DNA from: Halobacteriales archaeon QS_4_66_20
GTDB lineage: Archaea > Halobacteriota > Halobacteria > Halobacteriales > Haloarculaceae
NCBI GenBank assembly: GCA_003021015.1
Contig: PXRK01000046.1
Location: 1 to 55,031 of the forward strand
Length of the DNA: 55,031 nucleotides
Reading direction: 5' to 3'
Part shown: in pieces, positions 41,885-49,195 of the stretch
How the letters are laid out: the number at the start of each line of letters is the position of its first letter
Numbering within the stretch: the first letter of the stretch is position 1
The notes under the pieces: generated by a model
Database searches by the model: none
What the model was told of the DNA's origin: nothing
Seen by the model: only the letters and a program-made list of their open reading frames with translations
Position numbers and translations under genes: made by a program

Positions 41885-42046
41885 ATGGAGCAACAGGACA
41901 AGACTGTGGTGGCGGTGTTCGTGCTCGCGCTTCTTGGGGTCTCCTACCTGGCCGCCGTCCACACGTTTGCGCGGGAGTATCTGCTCGTGGCCGGGCTCGC
42001 CTACGCGCTCGTCGCGGCCGCACTGGTGTGGCGCGTGGCTGGGTAG
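41885..42046 (+). CDS. small two-helix membrane protein
   Basis: A 53-residue frame beginning MEQQDKTVVAVFVLALLGV, with two hydrophobic helices (AVFVLALLGVSYLAAVHTF and LLVAGLAYALVAAALVWRVA). It starts eight bases after the previous gene, with an AGGGCACG stretch just before. A dispersed element begins three bases after its stop. The frame is short and has no homology I can name. Confidence 0.55.
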   Translation: MEQQDKTVVAVFVLALLGVSYLAAVHTFAREYLLVAGLAYALVAAALVWRVAG

Positions 42047-42048
42047 TC

Positions 42049-42270
42049 ATACTGCCGGACGTGATTCCGTTACCACCCGGATAGCGCTCAGCATCTGATA
42101 GTGATTGTTGTGACTCTTTACCGCCGTGTATTCGCCAGACGCCAGTTTCGGGCCGTGAAACCGCCGCTACTGCGATGTGGTGCCGAAAATACTCACAACA
42201 ATCACTATGAGACAACCGAAAACCCCAGTCTGAGCAACACTCGGAGTAACATAGTCACGTCCGGCAGTAT
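42049..42270 (+). repeat. Dispersed element type D with a type A element inserted
   Basis: Left arm ATACTGCCGGACGTGATT and right arm AGTCACGTCCGGCAGTAT; total 222 bp, 111 bp once the inner element is removed. TCA stands on both sides; the right TCA is the stop codon of the next gene. Confidence 0.85.
42098..42208 (+). repeat. Dispersed element type A nested inside type D
   Basis: Arms ATAGTGATTGTTGTGACT and complement; 111 bp. It has TGA on both sides. About 89% identical to 49085-49195; among the 12 differences, the fourth base and fourth-from-last base changed together (G/C versus C/G). Confidence 0.88.
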
Positions 42271-42809
42271 CACCCGAGACGCCGGCCCGCCCGCACGAGC
42301 GTTCCGAGGCCGGGAAAGCCGTCACGGTACCAGACTGCCACCGCGAGGACGACGAGCAGCAGTTCGACGAGAAAGAACGGATCGCCGAGTGACTCCCGGA
42401 ACAGCGCCAGGATGCTCAGCGCGCCCTCGTACGGCGTCACCGTGAGCACCGGCCACAGCAGAAACGTCGCGGTCGCATCTGGGTCCCACAGCGCCGGGAG
42501 TGCGTCGACCCCGATGTGGGCGAGCACGCCGATCCCGAAGGCAGCGCCGGCCTCGCCACGGTCGTAGCGCTGCGCCAACGCGGCGACCAGAACGACCAGC
42601 GGGAGCGCGACGAACAGCGAGTGGGCGAGCGATCGCCCGGCCGGCAGCGTCCCGACGTACCACGCCAGGGGTTTGTCCACGAGGTCTGGTACCTGGCTCC
42701 CCAGCGCGAGCCACAGGACTGGTTTGGCGCCTATCGGCCGGTCGGCGCGAGCGCGCACGTACCCGGTCGAGAGCAGGTACGCGACGGCGAGATGTCCCGG
42801 CGGCCACAT
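42270..42809 (-). CDS. YdjM/DUF457-type membrane-bound metal-dependent hydrolase
   Basis: A 179-residue membrane protein beginning MWPPGHLAVAYLLSTGY. It has the conserved pattern of this family: a His in the first helix (GHLAVAY), PDLVDKPLAW, RSLAHSLFVALP and HIGVDALPALW, which together form a likely metal site, plus about four membrane helices. It was begun at ATG 42809 because the longer upstream frame is Arg-rich and unsupported. Its TGA stop coincides with the TCA repeat of the composite element next to it. Substrate unknown. Confidence 0.8.
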   Translation of the reverse strand: MWPPGHLAVAYLLSTGYVRARADRPIGAKPVLWLALGSQVPDLVDKPLAWYVGTLPAGRSLAHSLFVALPLVVLVAALAQRYDRGEAGAAFGIGVLAHIGVDALPALWDPDATATFLLWPVLTVTPYEGALSILALFRESLGDPFFLVELLLVVLAVAVWYRDGFPGLGTLVRAGRRLG

Positions 42810-43042
42810 GCCATGCCGGTTCGCCCCGCAACGGAATAACCCGTTCGACTTCCGCCCGCGGGGAGGCACGCGCGACCTGCGCACGACCGGACTGCCACCG
42901 CGGCGAGCAGGAGACGCCCCTGTTTCAGGTCGACGGCGACGAGCGCGGCGTCGAGCGTGGCGTCGAGCGCGCCGAGGGCCTTTACATCGTCGAACACTCC
43001 TGCTCCCCAACCGATAAGACTGACCGGCCCGGACGGGGGAAC

Positions 43043-43672
43043 ATGCAGACACCCTCCCGACGGCAAGTTCTTGTGACAGCAGTCGCCCTCGGACTTGCCG
43101 GCTGTACCAGCAGTGACGACGGCGGCAACGGCGGGGACGACGGCGGCAACGGCGGGGACGACGGCGGCAACGGCGGGGACGACGGCATGGCTGCTACGCC
43201 GACGGCGACGCCTGCGGAAACGTCCACCGAGACGCCGACCCCCGAGGAAACCCCATCTGAAACGCCGGTCGAGATCCACGATGACTACGAGACGACGGAG
43301 GTGACGGCTCGCTCGTCGGACAGTGAGGTGCTGGGGAGGGTGACAGCGGCGATCGCGGACACGCACGACCTCCGATATCTCGGCCTGAGCGACACCGAGT
43401 CCCTGCCCGAGGATCGCGGGATGCTGTTCGTCTACGACGAGGTCCAAGAGCTCACGTTCGTGATGCGAGAGATGGACTTCCCAATCGACATCGTCTACGC
43501 GGACGACGAGGGCGTCATCACGACCATCCACCACGCCCGCGCGCCCGGTCCCGACGAGGACGGCAATGACCTGCAGTACCCCGGCCGCGGCCAGTACGTC
43601 CTCGAACTCAACCAGCACTGGACGACCGAGCGTGACGTCGAGGCAGGCGACGTGCTCGAATTCGAGTTGTGA
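43043..43672 (+). CDS. Tat lipoprotein with DUF192 domain
   Basis: A 209-residue lipoprotein. SRRQVLVTAVALGLAGC is a Tat signal with lipobox Cys. A linker of three GGNGGDD repeats, encoded by tandem 21-bp units, and a Thr/Pro/Glu-rich stretch follow. Residues about 95-209 are a DUF192 domain (DTESLPEDRGMLFVYDEVQE, then LTFVMREMDFPIDIVYADDE, HARAPG, RGQYVLELNQHW). DUF192 proteins are small, secreted and of unknown function. Start at ATG 43043. Single gene. Confidence 0.88.
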   Translation: MQTPSRRQVLVTAVALGLAGCTSSDDGGNGGDDGGNGGDDGGNGGDDGMAATPTATPAETSTETPTPEETPSETPVEIHDDYETTEVTARSSDSEVLGRVTAAIADTHDLRYLGLSDTESLPEDRGMLFVYDEVQELTFVMREMDFPIDIVYADDEGVITTIHHARAPGPDEDGNDLQYPGRGQYVLELNQHWTTERDVEAGDVLEFEL

Positions 43673-43750
43673 TCGGGAGTTGGACTGGTGCTGAAACTGC
43701 GGCGACCGCTGTAACGTCGAGAGCCCTCGGCGCGATCGCGGCTCCAGCTG

Positions 43751-43907
43751 ATACGGTCGTGCGTGATTATTTTCAGCACTGGGACCCAATATCCGCTGGT
43801 TTCACGGGCTGAAACGCACAACACGCGATTCCATAGCGTCGTCGGGCAAAGCCCGACTGCCTGGGAGACGTAGTCTCCCTCTGGTACAAAGTCACGCACG
43901 ACCGTAT
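43751..43907 (+). repeat. Dispersed element type E with a 47-bp insertion
   Basis: Arms ATACGGTCGTGCGTGATT and complement; TGA on both sides. Its 157 bp equals a 110-bp unit plus about 47 bp, which contains two short hairpins. It fills half of the 301-bp gap 43673-43973. Confidence 0.8.
43841..43879. repeat. Two adjacent hairpins inside the type E element
   Basis: GTCGGGC-AAA-GCCCGAC (43841-43857) and GGGAGAC-GTA-GTCTCCC (43863-43879), both perfect. Two tight hairpins resemble the ends of an IS200/IS605 element joined together (a PATE-like remnant). Confidence 0.6.
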
Positions 43908-43973
43908 GAGTGGGCAGTCGGTTGCCGTCCCCGAAAGATTGAAGCGAGACCTCGACTTATGCTACCATGGACC

Positions 43974-44123
43974 ATGTGTCACCACGAGTACGATCCGATC
44001 GATTGGCCCGAGGCGCCCGAGGAGGAGCACGACGAGGAGTTCGAAGAACAGGAAACGCCCTCGTTCCTGAACGAGGAGCGCGAGACAGACGTCGAACTGG
44101 TCACCGACGGCGGCGACGAGTGA
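43974..44123 (+). CDS. small acidic protein
   Basis: A 49-codon frame beginning MCHHEYDPIDWPEAPEEEHD and continuing with many Glu and Asp; the CHH start could bind a metal. The codon use is normal for this genome. It is not part of a known family that I recognise. An ATG seven bases upstream is in another frame. It lies about 120 bases upstream of the acetolactate-synthase-like gene. Confidence 0.5.
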   Translation: MCHHEYDPIDWPEAPEEEHDEEFEEQETPSFLNEERETDVELVTDGGDE

Positions 44124-44243
44124 TCTGCGGCTCGACACGACATTGACCTTCTCCTCCGCGTGAACGCGGAATCACTACAGCCCCGCCGTCACCCCTCGTT
44201 TCTAGCAACCGGAATTAAGCAATGGGAGCGTCAACAGCTAGCC

Positions 44244-45824
44244 GTGAAAGCATCAGATCTGCTCGTCGCCTGCCTCGAACGCGAGGGCATCGAGCACGTC
44301 TTCGGCCTGCCCGGCGAGGAGATGGAGGACCTGCTGTTCTCGCTGCGGGGCTCCTCGGTGACGTTCGTCCCGGTGCGACACGAACAGGGCGCAGCGTTCA
44401 TGGCTGACGTCCACGGCCGCCTCACCGGCGAGGCCGGCGTCTGCCTGGCGACGCTGGGCCCCGGCGCGACCAACCTCCTCACGGGCGTCGCCGACGCCCA
44501 CCTCGACAAGAGTCCGGTGGTGGCGATCACCGCCCAGGGCGGCCTCGAACGCCTCCACAAGGAAAGTCACCAGGCCATCGATGTCGTCGACACGTTCGAG
44601 CCGGTGACGAAGTGGAACGCTCAGCTGAACGACCCCGACATCGTCCACGAATCCGTCCGGAAGGCGTTCAAACTCGCCGAGTACGAGAAACCCGGCGCGA
44701 CCCACCTCGAACTTCCCGAGGACGTCGCGGCCGAGGAAACTGACGAGACGCCGATGGCGAGCCGCGAGCGCGTCCGGTTCGCGGCGCCGGATCCCGACTC
44801 CCTCAACCGCCTCACCGCAGCACTCGAGAAGGCCATCCGCCCGGTCTGCATCGCCGGCAACGGCGCTGTCCGCACCCACGCGGCCCAGCAACTCCGGGAT
44901 CTCGTCGCTGAAACCGACATCCCGGTCGTCTCGACGTACATGGGCAAGGGCGCGGTCTCCGACGACTCCGGGCGCTCGCTGATGACGCTCGATTCGGGTC
45001 CCGACGGCGCCGCCTCCCGCGCAATCGAGGCCGCCGACCTCATCGTGACCGTCGGGTTCGACATCGCCGAACACGATCCCGCAGACTGGGGCATCGGCGA
45101 CGCGACGCTCGTCCACGCTGACAGCGAACCCGCCGAAGTGTACGAGGTGTACAACCCCGAGATCGAGATCATCGCTGACGTCGGACGCAGTCTCCGGGCG
45201 GTCACCGACTGGTGCCGGGACAACGACGTCACCTACGACCCGACGTGGTACGCCGACATCCGGGAGGAAATCGTCGCCGACGTCGATCGCGATCCGGAAC
45301 CCGAGGCGCCTTTTACCGTCCGGGGCGTCCTGCCGCTCGTCCGCGAGGCGATGGCCGACGACGACGTCCTCGTCTCCGACGTAGGCAGCCACAAGATGGC
45401 GATTGCGCAGAACTTTCCCACGTACGAACCGAACACGTGCATCATCTCGAACGGGCTGGCCTCGATGGGAATCGCAGTGCCGGGCGGCGTCGCAGCGGAC
45501 CTGGCGGTCGAGACGGACGTCGTCGCGGCCACCGGCGACGGCGGGTTCCTGATGAACGCCGCCGAGATCGAGACCGCGACGCGGATGGGCTGTTCGCTCA
45601 CGGTCGTCGTGTTCAACGACGACGACTACGGCCTCATCTCCGAGAAACAACTCGACCACACCGGCGAGTCGTTCGGTACCGGCCTCACGAACCCCGACCT
45701 CGTCACCTTCGCCGAGAGTTTCGGCATCGACGGCTACCGTGCCGAATCTTCCACCGCGCTGAAACGTACCCTCGAAGAAAGTATCGGCGGTGGAATGTCG
45801 CTGATCGAAGTGCCAGTCAAGTGA
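44244..45824 (+). CDS. acetolactate synthase large-subunit-like ThDP enzyme
   Basis: A 526-residue thiamine-diphosphate enzyme. The N-terminal domain has HVFGLPGEEMEDLLFSLRG and VRHEQGAAFMADVHGR, with Glu-47 equivalent to the ThDP-activating Glu of acetolactate synthases. The middle domain (ALEKAIRPVCIAGNGAVR) and the ThDP-binding motif GDGGFLMNAAEIETATRMGC followed by NDDDYGLI are standard. GTG 44244 starts at the conserved VKASDLLVACL; upstream residues from 44160 do not look conserved. It would condense pyruvate or a related oxo acid. No small regulatory subunit lies next to it, so it may be the catabolic or an unassigned member rather than the main IlvB. Confidence 0.85.
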   Translation: MKASDLLVACLEREGIEHVFGLPGEEMEDLLFSLRGSSVTFVPVRHEQGAAFMADVHGRLTGEAGVCLATLGPGATNLLTGVADAHLDKSPVVAITAQGGLERLHKESHQAIDVVDTFEPVTKWNAQLNDPDIVHESVRKAFKLAEYEKPGATHLELPEDVAAEETDETPMASRERVRFAAPDPDSLNRLTAALEKAIRPVCIAGNGAVRTHAAQQLRDLVAETDIPVVSTYMGKGAVSDDSGRSLMTLDSGPDGAASRAIEAADLIVTVGFDIAEHDPADWGIGDATLVHADSEPAEVYEVYNPEIEIIADVGRSLRAVTDWCRDNDVTYDPTWYADIREEIVADVDRDPEPEAPFTVRGVLPLVREAMADDDVLVSDVGSHKMAIAQNFPTYEPNTCIISNGLASMGIAVPGGVAADLAVETDVVAATGDGGFLMNAAEIETATRMGCSLTVVVFNDDDYGLISEKQLDHTGESFGTGLTNPDLVTFAESFGIDGYRAESSTALKRTLEESIGGGMSLIEVPVK

Positions 45825-45931
45825 ACAAACGACGAGAGTCAGGTCCGGATGTGTATCCCCTGTTCGAGGAGTTCCTCACACATACGCGGAATCGAAACGG
45901 ATAACAACAGCCCTCGGGTACAGACAGGTGA

Positions 45932-46016
45932 GCCGAGGTAGCCTAGCCTGGCCAAGGCGCCTGCCTCGAGAGCAGGTGTCTGAGAGGACTCGTGAGTTCA
46001 AATCTCACCCTCGGCG
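45932..46016 (+). tRNA. tRNA-Ser (anticodon CGA)
   Basis: An 85-base type II tRNA. The acceptor stem GCCGAGG (45932-45938) pairs with CCTCGGC (46009-46015) and the discriminator is G. The anticodon stem CCTGC/GCAGG encloses the loop CTCGAGA with anticodon CGA for UCG. A long variable arm (GTCTGAGAGGACTC region) and the T arm with GTTCAAAT follow. No CCA is encoded and no intron is seen. Confidence 0.93.
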
Positions 46017-46086
46017 CTTTTCGACTCGATGTACCAGAATCGACAGCCACGAATTTCCTCCGATCATCGGCACCGGCCTGACAGGG

Positions 46087-46230
46087 TTGTTCGGCTGGAT
46101 GATCGGCAGCTACGGCGGGTACGAGGGGTCGTTGCGTTACGTCGTGACCGCAGGATTGCTGGTCGTGTACTTTGTCATCCTCGTCGGCGTGTGGGAAGCG
46201 CTGAAGCACACCAGCACGCGAGGGGGGTGA
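46087..46230 (+). CDS. small membrane protein with an unclear or lost start
   Basis: The frame ending at TGA 46228-46230 encodes LFGWMIGSYGGYEGSLRYVV and then AGLLVVYFVILVGVWEALKH, a two-helix membrane protein typical of haloarchaea. No ATG or GTG fits upstream in this frame: it runs back into the tRNA gene. A TTG at 46087 is one option (47 residues). An ATG at 46029 is in another frame, so a frameshift in the N-terminal part is likely. The TGA stop is also the TGA beside the adjacent dispersed element. Confidence 0.45.
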   Translation: MFGWMIGSYGGYEGSLRYVVTAGLLVVYFVILVGVWEALKHTSTRGG

Positions 46231-46339
46231 TACTGGTGGCTGTAATTCTTTTACTCACCAGTCTCTGCCATCTGCGGATATAGACCCGTTCCGCCTGGAT
46301 TCTCAGTTCGAGTTTTCACGTACTTACAGCCACCAGTAT
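46230..46339 (-). repeat. Dispersed palindromic-arm element, type B
   Basis: Arms ATACTGGTGGCTGTAATT and complement; 110 bp; about 93% identical to the reverse complement of 35911-36020. TGA stands on both sides; the left one is the stop codon of the small membrane protein. Confidence 0.88.
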
Positions 46340-46366
46340 GAGAACGAGCACGGGGGTTCGAGCCCG

Positions 46367-46519
46367 TCAGACGGGTACGTTCTCGGCGACGAGGAAGATG
46401 AGAATCGAGACCGCGAGGACCCCGACGACGAACGCCGCGGCGAGGCCGGTCGCCATCGGCACCATCGCGTTGGCGTGGCTGGCGAGCGTCTCGGTGCGGT
46501 CGTTGCCGAAGACGTTCAC
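46367..46519 (-). CDS. C-terminal membrane-helix segment of the DUF2070 gene, now a separate frame
   Basis: A 50-codon frame from GTG 46519 to TGA 46367-46369 that reads VNVFGNDRTETLASHANAMV, then a membrane helix AAAFVVGVLAVSILIFLVAE. It overlaps the DUF2070 stop codon by four bases (GTGA). The sequence resembles the C-terminal part of DUF2070 proteins rather than an independent small protein. So it is probably the tail of the upstream gene separated by a deletion and frameshift, unless translational coupling gives two chains. Confidence 0.55.
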   Translation of the reverse strand: MNVFGNDRTETLASHANAMVPMATGLAAAFVVGVLAVSILIFLVAENVPV

Positions 46520-48120
46520 CTCCGTGCGCTCGGGTTGACGACGTGGGTGTCGCTGGTCATCACCTCGGCAGTGTCGACGCGGTCGAGCGACTCCAGAAGT
46601 GTCTCGCGGAGCCCGGGCTCCATGTTGTTGCCGTCGACGAGGACGTAGGCGGTCCGGTTGTCGCCGGCTTCGAGCAGCGCCACGCGGATACCGAGCGGGC
46701 CGATCCCCGCCGCGGGGCCCCAGGGCGTCTCGTCCCAGGCCGTCCCGAGCCGCAGGGGCTGCTGGTCCAGGCCAACGAGGCGCTCGCCGAGGCGGCCGGC
46801 GCCGGCGATCAGGTCGAACGACCGCTGGCTCCCGGGGCCGATGTGTCCGAGGTCGCCGCCTTCGAGGCCGTCGTTGCAGTTGTGCGCGTCGACGAGCAAC
46901 ACGTCCTCAAGGCCGCTGGTCCGGGCCTCCGAGGCGGCGGCCAGGCCGACGGCGTACTCGATGTCGTCGGCGCACGTGGGCGCGAAGGAGTTGACGAGCA
47001 GCGCGTCGTCGCCGAACGCGTGGCCGGTCAGCGTCGCGTCCCCCTCGGTCGTGCGGACGCCCGAGGTCGCAGTGGCGGTGTACTCGACCTGCTGGAGGGC
47101 GCGGTCGGCCGCCGCACAGACCCGATCGACCTCGCGTTCGGTGACCAGGTTGAAGTCGTGGCCCGCCGTGGCGTGTGGCGCGAAGCTCAAGGCGTCGGTC
47201 GCCTTGGCTAGCTGGACCGGGAGGTTGCCGCCGCCGATGTCGCCCATCGGCCCCGGGTGGATCATCGGCAGCACGAACCGCGCTTTCTCCTCGCCCTCCG
47301 GCCGGCGAAAGGAGAGCACGGTGACCGGGACGACCGCCTCCTCGCCGATGTCCTCGAAAAAGCCCTCCAGTTCGCGGGAGTCCTCCGCGAGGTGGCCGAT
47401 GAACCCCTGGATGAAATCCAGCACGGAGACGCCGAGCGAGGAGCGCCACGGGCGGTCGACGATCGCCAGGAACACGAGCGCCGCCGTCGCGTGGACGAGG
47501 CAGGTGATCCCCAGCAGGACGAAGTCGAACGGGTAGATGCTGTACTGCAGTTCCAGCGTCGTGTGCTCGGGCCGGGCGAAAAACGTCTGCAGGAACGGGC
47601 CGCCGACCTGGAAGAAGTAAAGTGTCCCGCTGTAGACGAACAGCAGCACGGCTGCGGCGAGCGTCTGGATGCTGGCGGGCACCAGCGCGAGCAGCGGGTT
47701 CCGGTTGGAGATGGAGAGGATCACGAGCAGGCGGAGTGCGAAGACGGCCGCGAGCGCGACCAGCAGCGCGTCGAGGACGAACTCCTGTGTGAACCCGAGC
47801 AGCCACGACTGCACCCCGGCGACCAACAGCACGGTGACGATGAGTACCTCACAGAGCAGCGCCAACAGCGACGCGCGGTCGCTCGTCAGCCGCCCGCCGA
47901 GCGCGCGGTCGACCGGAGCCGTGAGAAAACTCGCCGCGACCGTCGGGAGGCCGACGAAGAACACGCCGCGCCAGGCGTCGTCGAGCGGGTACGCCGAGTC
48001 GAAGGCGACGATCCCTGTGACCGCGGCGAGTGTGAGCGCCAGCGCGAGGCTGGAGTACCATCTGGGCACCCGGAAGATGTACCGCGACAGCCCCGCGAGG
48101 TTGCTCTGTGTCGTCGTCAC
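46516..48120 (-). CDS. DUF2070-family membrane protein (probably missing its normal C-terminus)
   Basis: A 534-residue archaeal membrane protein started at GTG 48120. The N-terminal half holds about seven membrane helices (SSLALALTLAAVTGIVAF, LVAGVQSWLLGF, LLVALAAVFALRLLVILSIS and others). The second half is a soluble domain with conserved MIHPGPMGDIGGGNLPVQLA, DAHNCNDGLEGGDLGHIGPG and EVMTSDTHVVN. DUF2070 proteins are widespread in Euryarchaeota, with no known activity; the His, Asp and Asn residues hint at an enzyme. After DTHVVN the frame ends abruptly in PSARR; the neighbouring small frame carries the usual last helix. Confidence 0.82.
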   Translation of the reverse strand: MTTTQSNLAGLSRYIFRVPRWYSSLALALTLAAVTGIVAFDSAYPLDDAWRGVFFVGLPTVAASFLTAPVDRALGGRLTSDRASLLALLCEVLIVTVLLVAGVQSWLLGFTQEFVLDALLVALAAVFALRLLVILSISNRNPLLALVPASIQTLAAAVLLFVYSGTLYFFQVGGPFLQTFFARPEHTTLELQYSIYPFDFVLLGITCLVHATAALVFLAIVDRPWRSSLGVSVLDFIQGFIGHLAEDSRELEGFFEDIGEEAVVPVTVLSFRRPEGEEKARFVLPMIHPGPMGDIGGGNLPVQLAKATDALSFAPHATAGHDFNLVTEREVDRVCAAADRALQQVEYTATATSGVRTTEGDATLTGHAFGDDALLVNSFAPTCADDIEYAVGLAAASEARTSGLEDVLLVDAHNCNDGLEGGDLGHIGPGSQRSFDLIAGAGRLGERLVGLDQQPLRLGTAWDETPWGPAAGIGPLGIRVALLEAGDNRTAYVLVDGNNMEPGLRETLLESLDRVDTAEVMTSDTHVVNPSARR

Positions 48121-48231
48121 TGGTCTAGTGACAACATCGATATGAGTTAAAAGTGTGTGGTTTGTCTCCGATGGGGAAACGAGATCGACCGGCGTCGGCG
48201 CAGTGCATCGACGACCTGCGTCAGCGGCCAG

Positions 48232-48780
48232 TCACTCACAGAGCGCGAGGAAGTTCTCGAACACCTCGTCGCCTTCCTCGGTGTGGGCGACTTCGGGGTG
48301 CCACTGGACGCCGAACAGCTCGCGGTCGGCGTCGCTCATCGCCTCGACGCCGCAGACGTCGCTTTTGCCGGTCCGCTCGAACCCGTCGGGCACGCGTTTC
48401 ACCTCGTCGGCGTGGCTGGCCCACACCCGCGTCTCCGGGGTCAGCGAGCCCACCAGCGGGTCGTCGTCGTCGGTGATGTCGACGGTGACGTCGGCGTAGC
48501 CGCCGTAGTCGCCGGGGCCGACCTCGCCGCCGAGTTCGTCGGCGATGATCTGCATGCCCAGGCAGATGCCCAGCACGGGCACGTCCAGGTCGAGGTACTC
48601 GGGGCAGTTGCCGATGCGGTCGATGTCCGGGCCGCCCGAGAGCACGAGACCGTCGGCGTCGATCTCCGCCGGCGGGGTGTCGTTGTCGACGAGAGTCACG
48701 TCCACCCCCATGTCACGGAGCGCACGCTGTTCGAGGTGCGTGAACTGCCCGTGATTGTCGATCACGTCGATGCGCGTCAT
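48232..48780 (-). CDS. guaAA: GMP synthase glutaminase subunit A
   Basis: A 182-residue class I glutamine amidotransferase. The catalytic nucleophile is in GICLGMQII, and the His/Glu pair in VQWHPEVAHTEEG. In archaea the GMP synthase is split into a glutaminase and a separate ATP-PPase subunit (GuaAB), and this is the former. It releases ammonia from glutamine for XMP amination. ATG 48780 begins at MTRIDVIDNHGQF, typical for the family; the longer frame has no support. The synthetase subunit is not in the window. Confidence 0.92.
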   Translation of the reverse strand: MTRIDVIDNHGQFTHLEQRALRDMGVDVTLVDNDTPPAEIDADGLVLSGGPDIDRIGNCPEYLDLDVPVLGICLGMQIIADELGGEVGPGDYGGYADVTVDITDDDDPLVGSLTPETRVWASHADEVKRVPDGFERTGKSDVCGVEAMSDADRELFGVQWHPEVAHTEEGDEVFENFLALCE

Positions 48781-48820
48781 TGCCACCGCGTAGACGACCG
48801 GGAAATAAAGGTTACCCGTT

Positions 48821-49024
48821 CTAGGACGAACAATCCTGCGAGCCGTCTGGCAGCCGCCCCAGCGCGACCAGTCCGACACTCGCCGCCAACGAACCGAGCA
48901 CTACCGCCACTATCACGTCGGAAACGAAGCCGACGCCCAGAAGCCGGAGAACGACCACGGCGACGCAGATGCTACCCTCTACGGCGAGCAGCAGCCGCCA
49001 GTTCAGCTCCGTCCGTCCACTCAC
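48821..49024 (-). CDS. small two-helix membrane protein
   Basis: A 67-residue protein with two helices (WRLLLAVEGSICVAVVVLRLL and VIVAVVLGSLAASVGLVALG). Single gene on the minus strand, 40 bases upstream of guaAA. No family recognised. Confidence 0.55.
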   Translation of the reverse strand: MSGRTELNWRLLLAVEGSICVAVVVLRLLGVGFVSDVIVAVVLGSLAASVGLVALGRLPDGSQDCSS

Positions 49025-49084
49025 ATCGGAACTGTTTCCTCAGCAGGATATAAACGTTCCCGCCAGTTTCTCCGGGAGAGACTC

Positions 49085-49195
49085 ATACTGATTGTTGTGA
49101 CTCGTTACCGCCGGGTATTCGTCAGACGCCAGTTTCGAGCCGTGAAACCGCCGCTATTGCGATGTAGTGGTGAAAATAATTACAACAATCAGTAT
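49085..49195 (+). repeat. Dispersed palindromic-arm element, type A
   Basis: Arms ATACTGATTGTTGTGACT and a complement ending CAACAATCAGTAT; 111 bp; about 89% identical to 42098-42208. TCA stands on both sides; the right TCA is the stop codon of the gamma-glutamyltransferase gene. Confidence 0.88.

Noticed and set aside
42500-43042. Upstream extension of the DUF192 lipoprotein frame
   Set aside because: It reads antisense through the YdjM-like gene and is Arg-rich. The Tat lipoprotein signal begins at 43043.
45836-45856. A sequence resembling a type G right arm just after the acetolactate-synthase-like gene
   Set aside because: Only part of the arm matches (AGTCAGGTCCGGATGTGTAT), and neither the matching left arm nor interior similarity is present.
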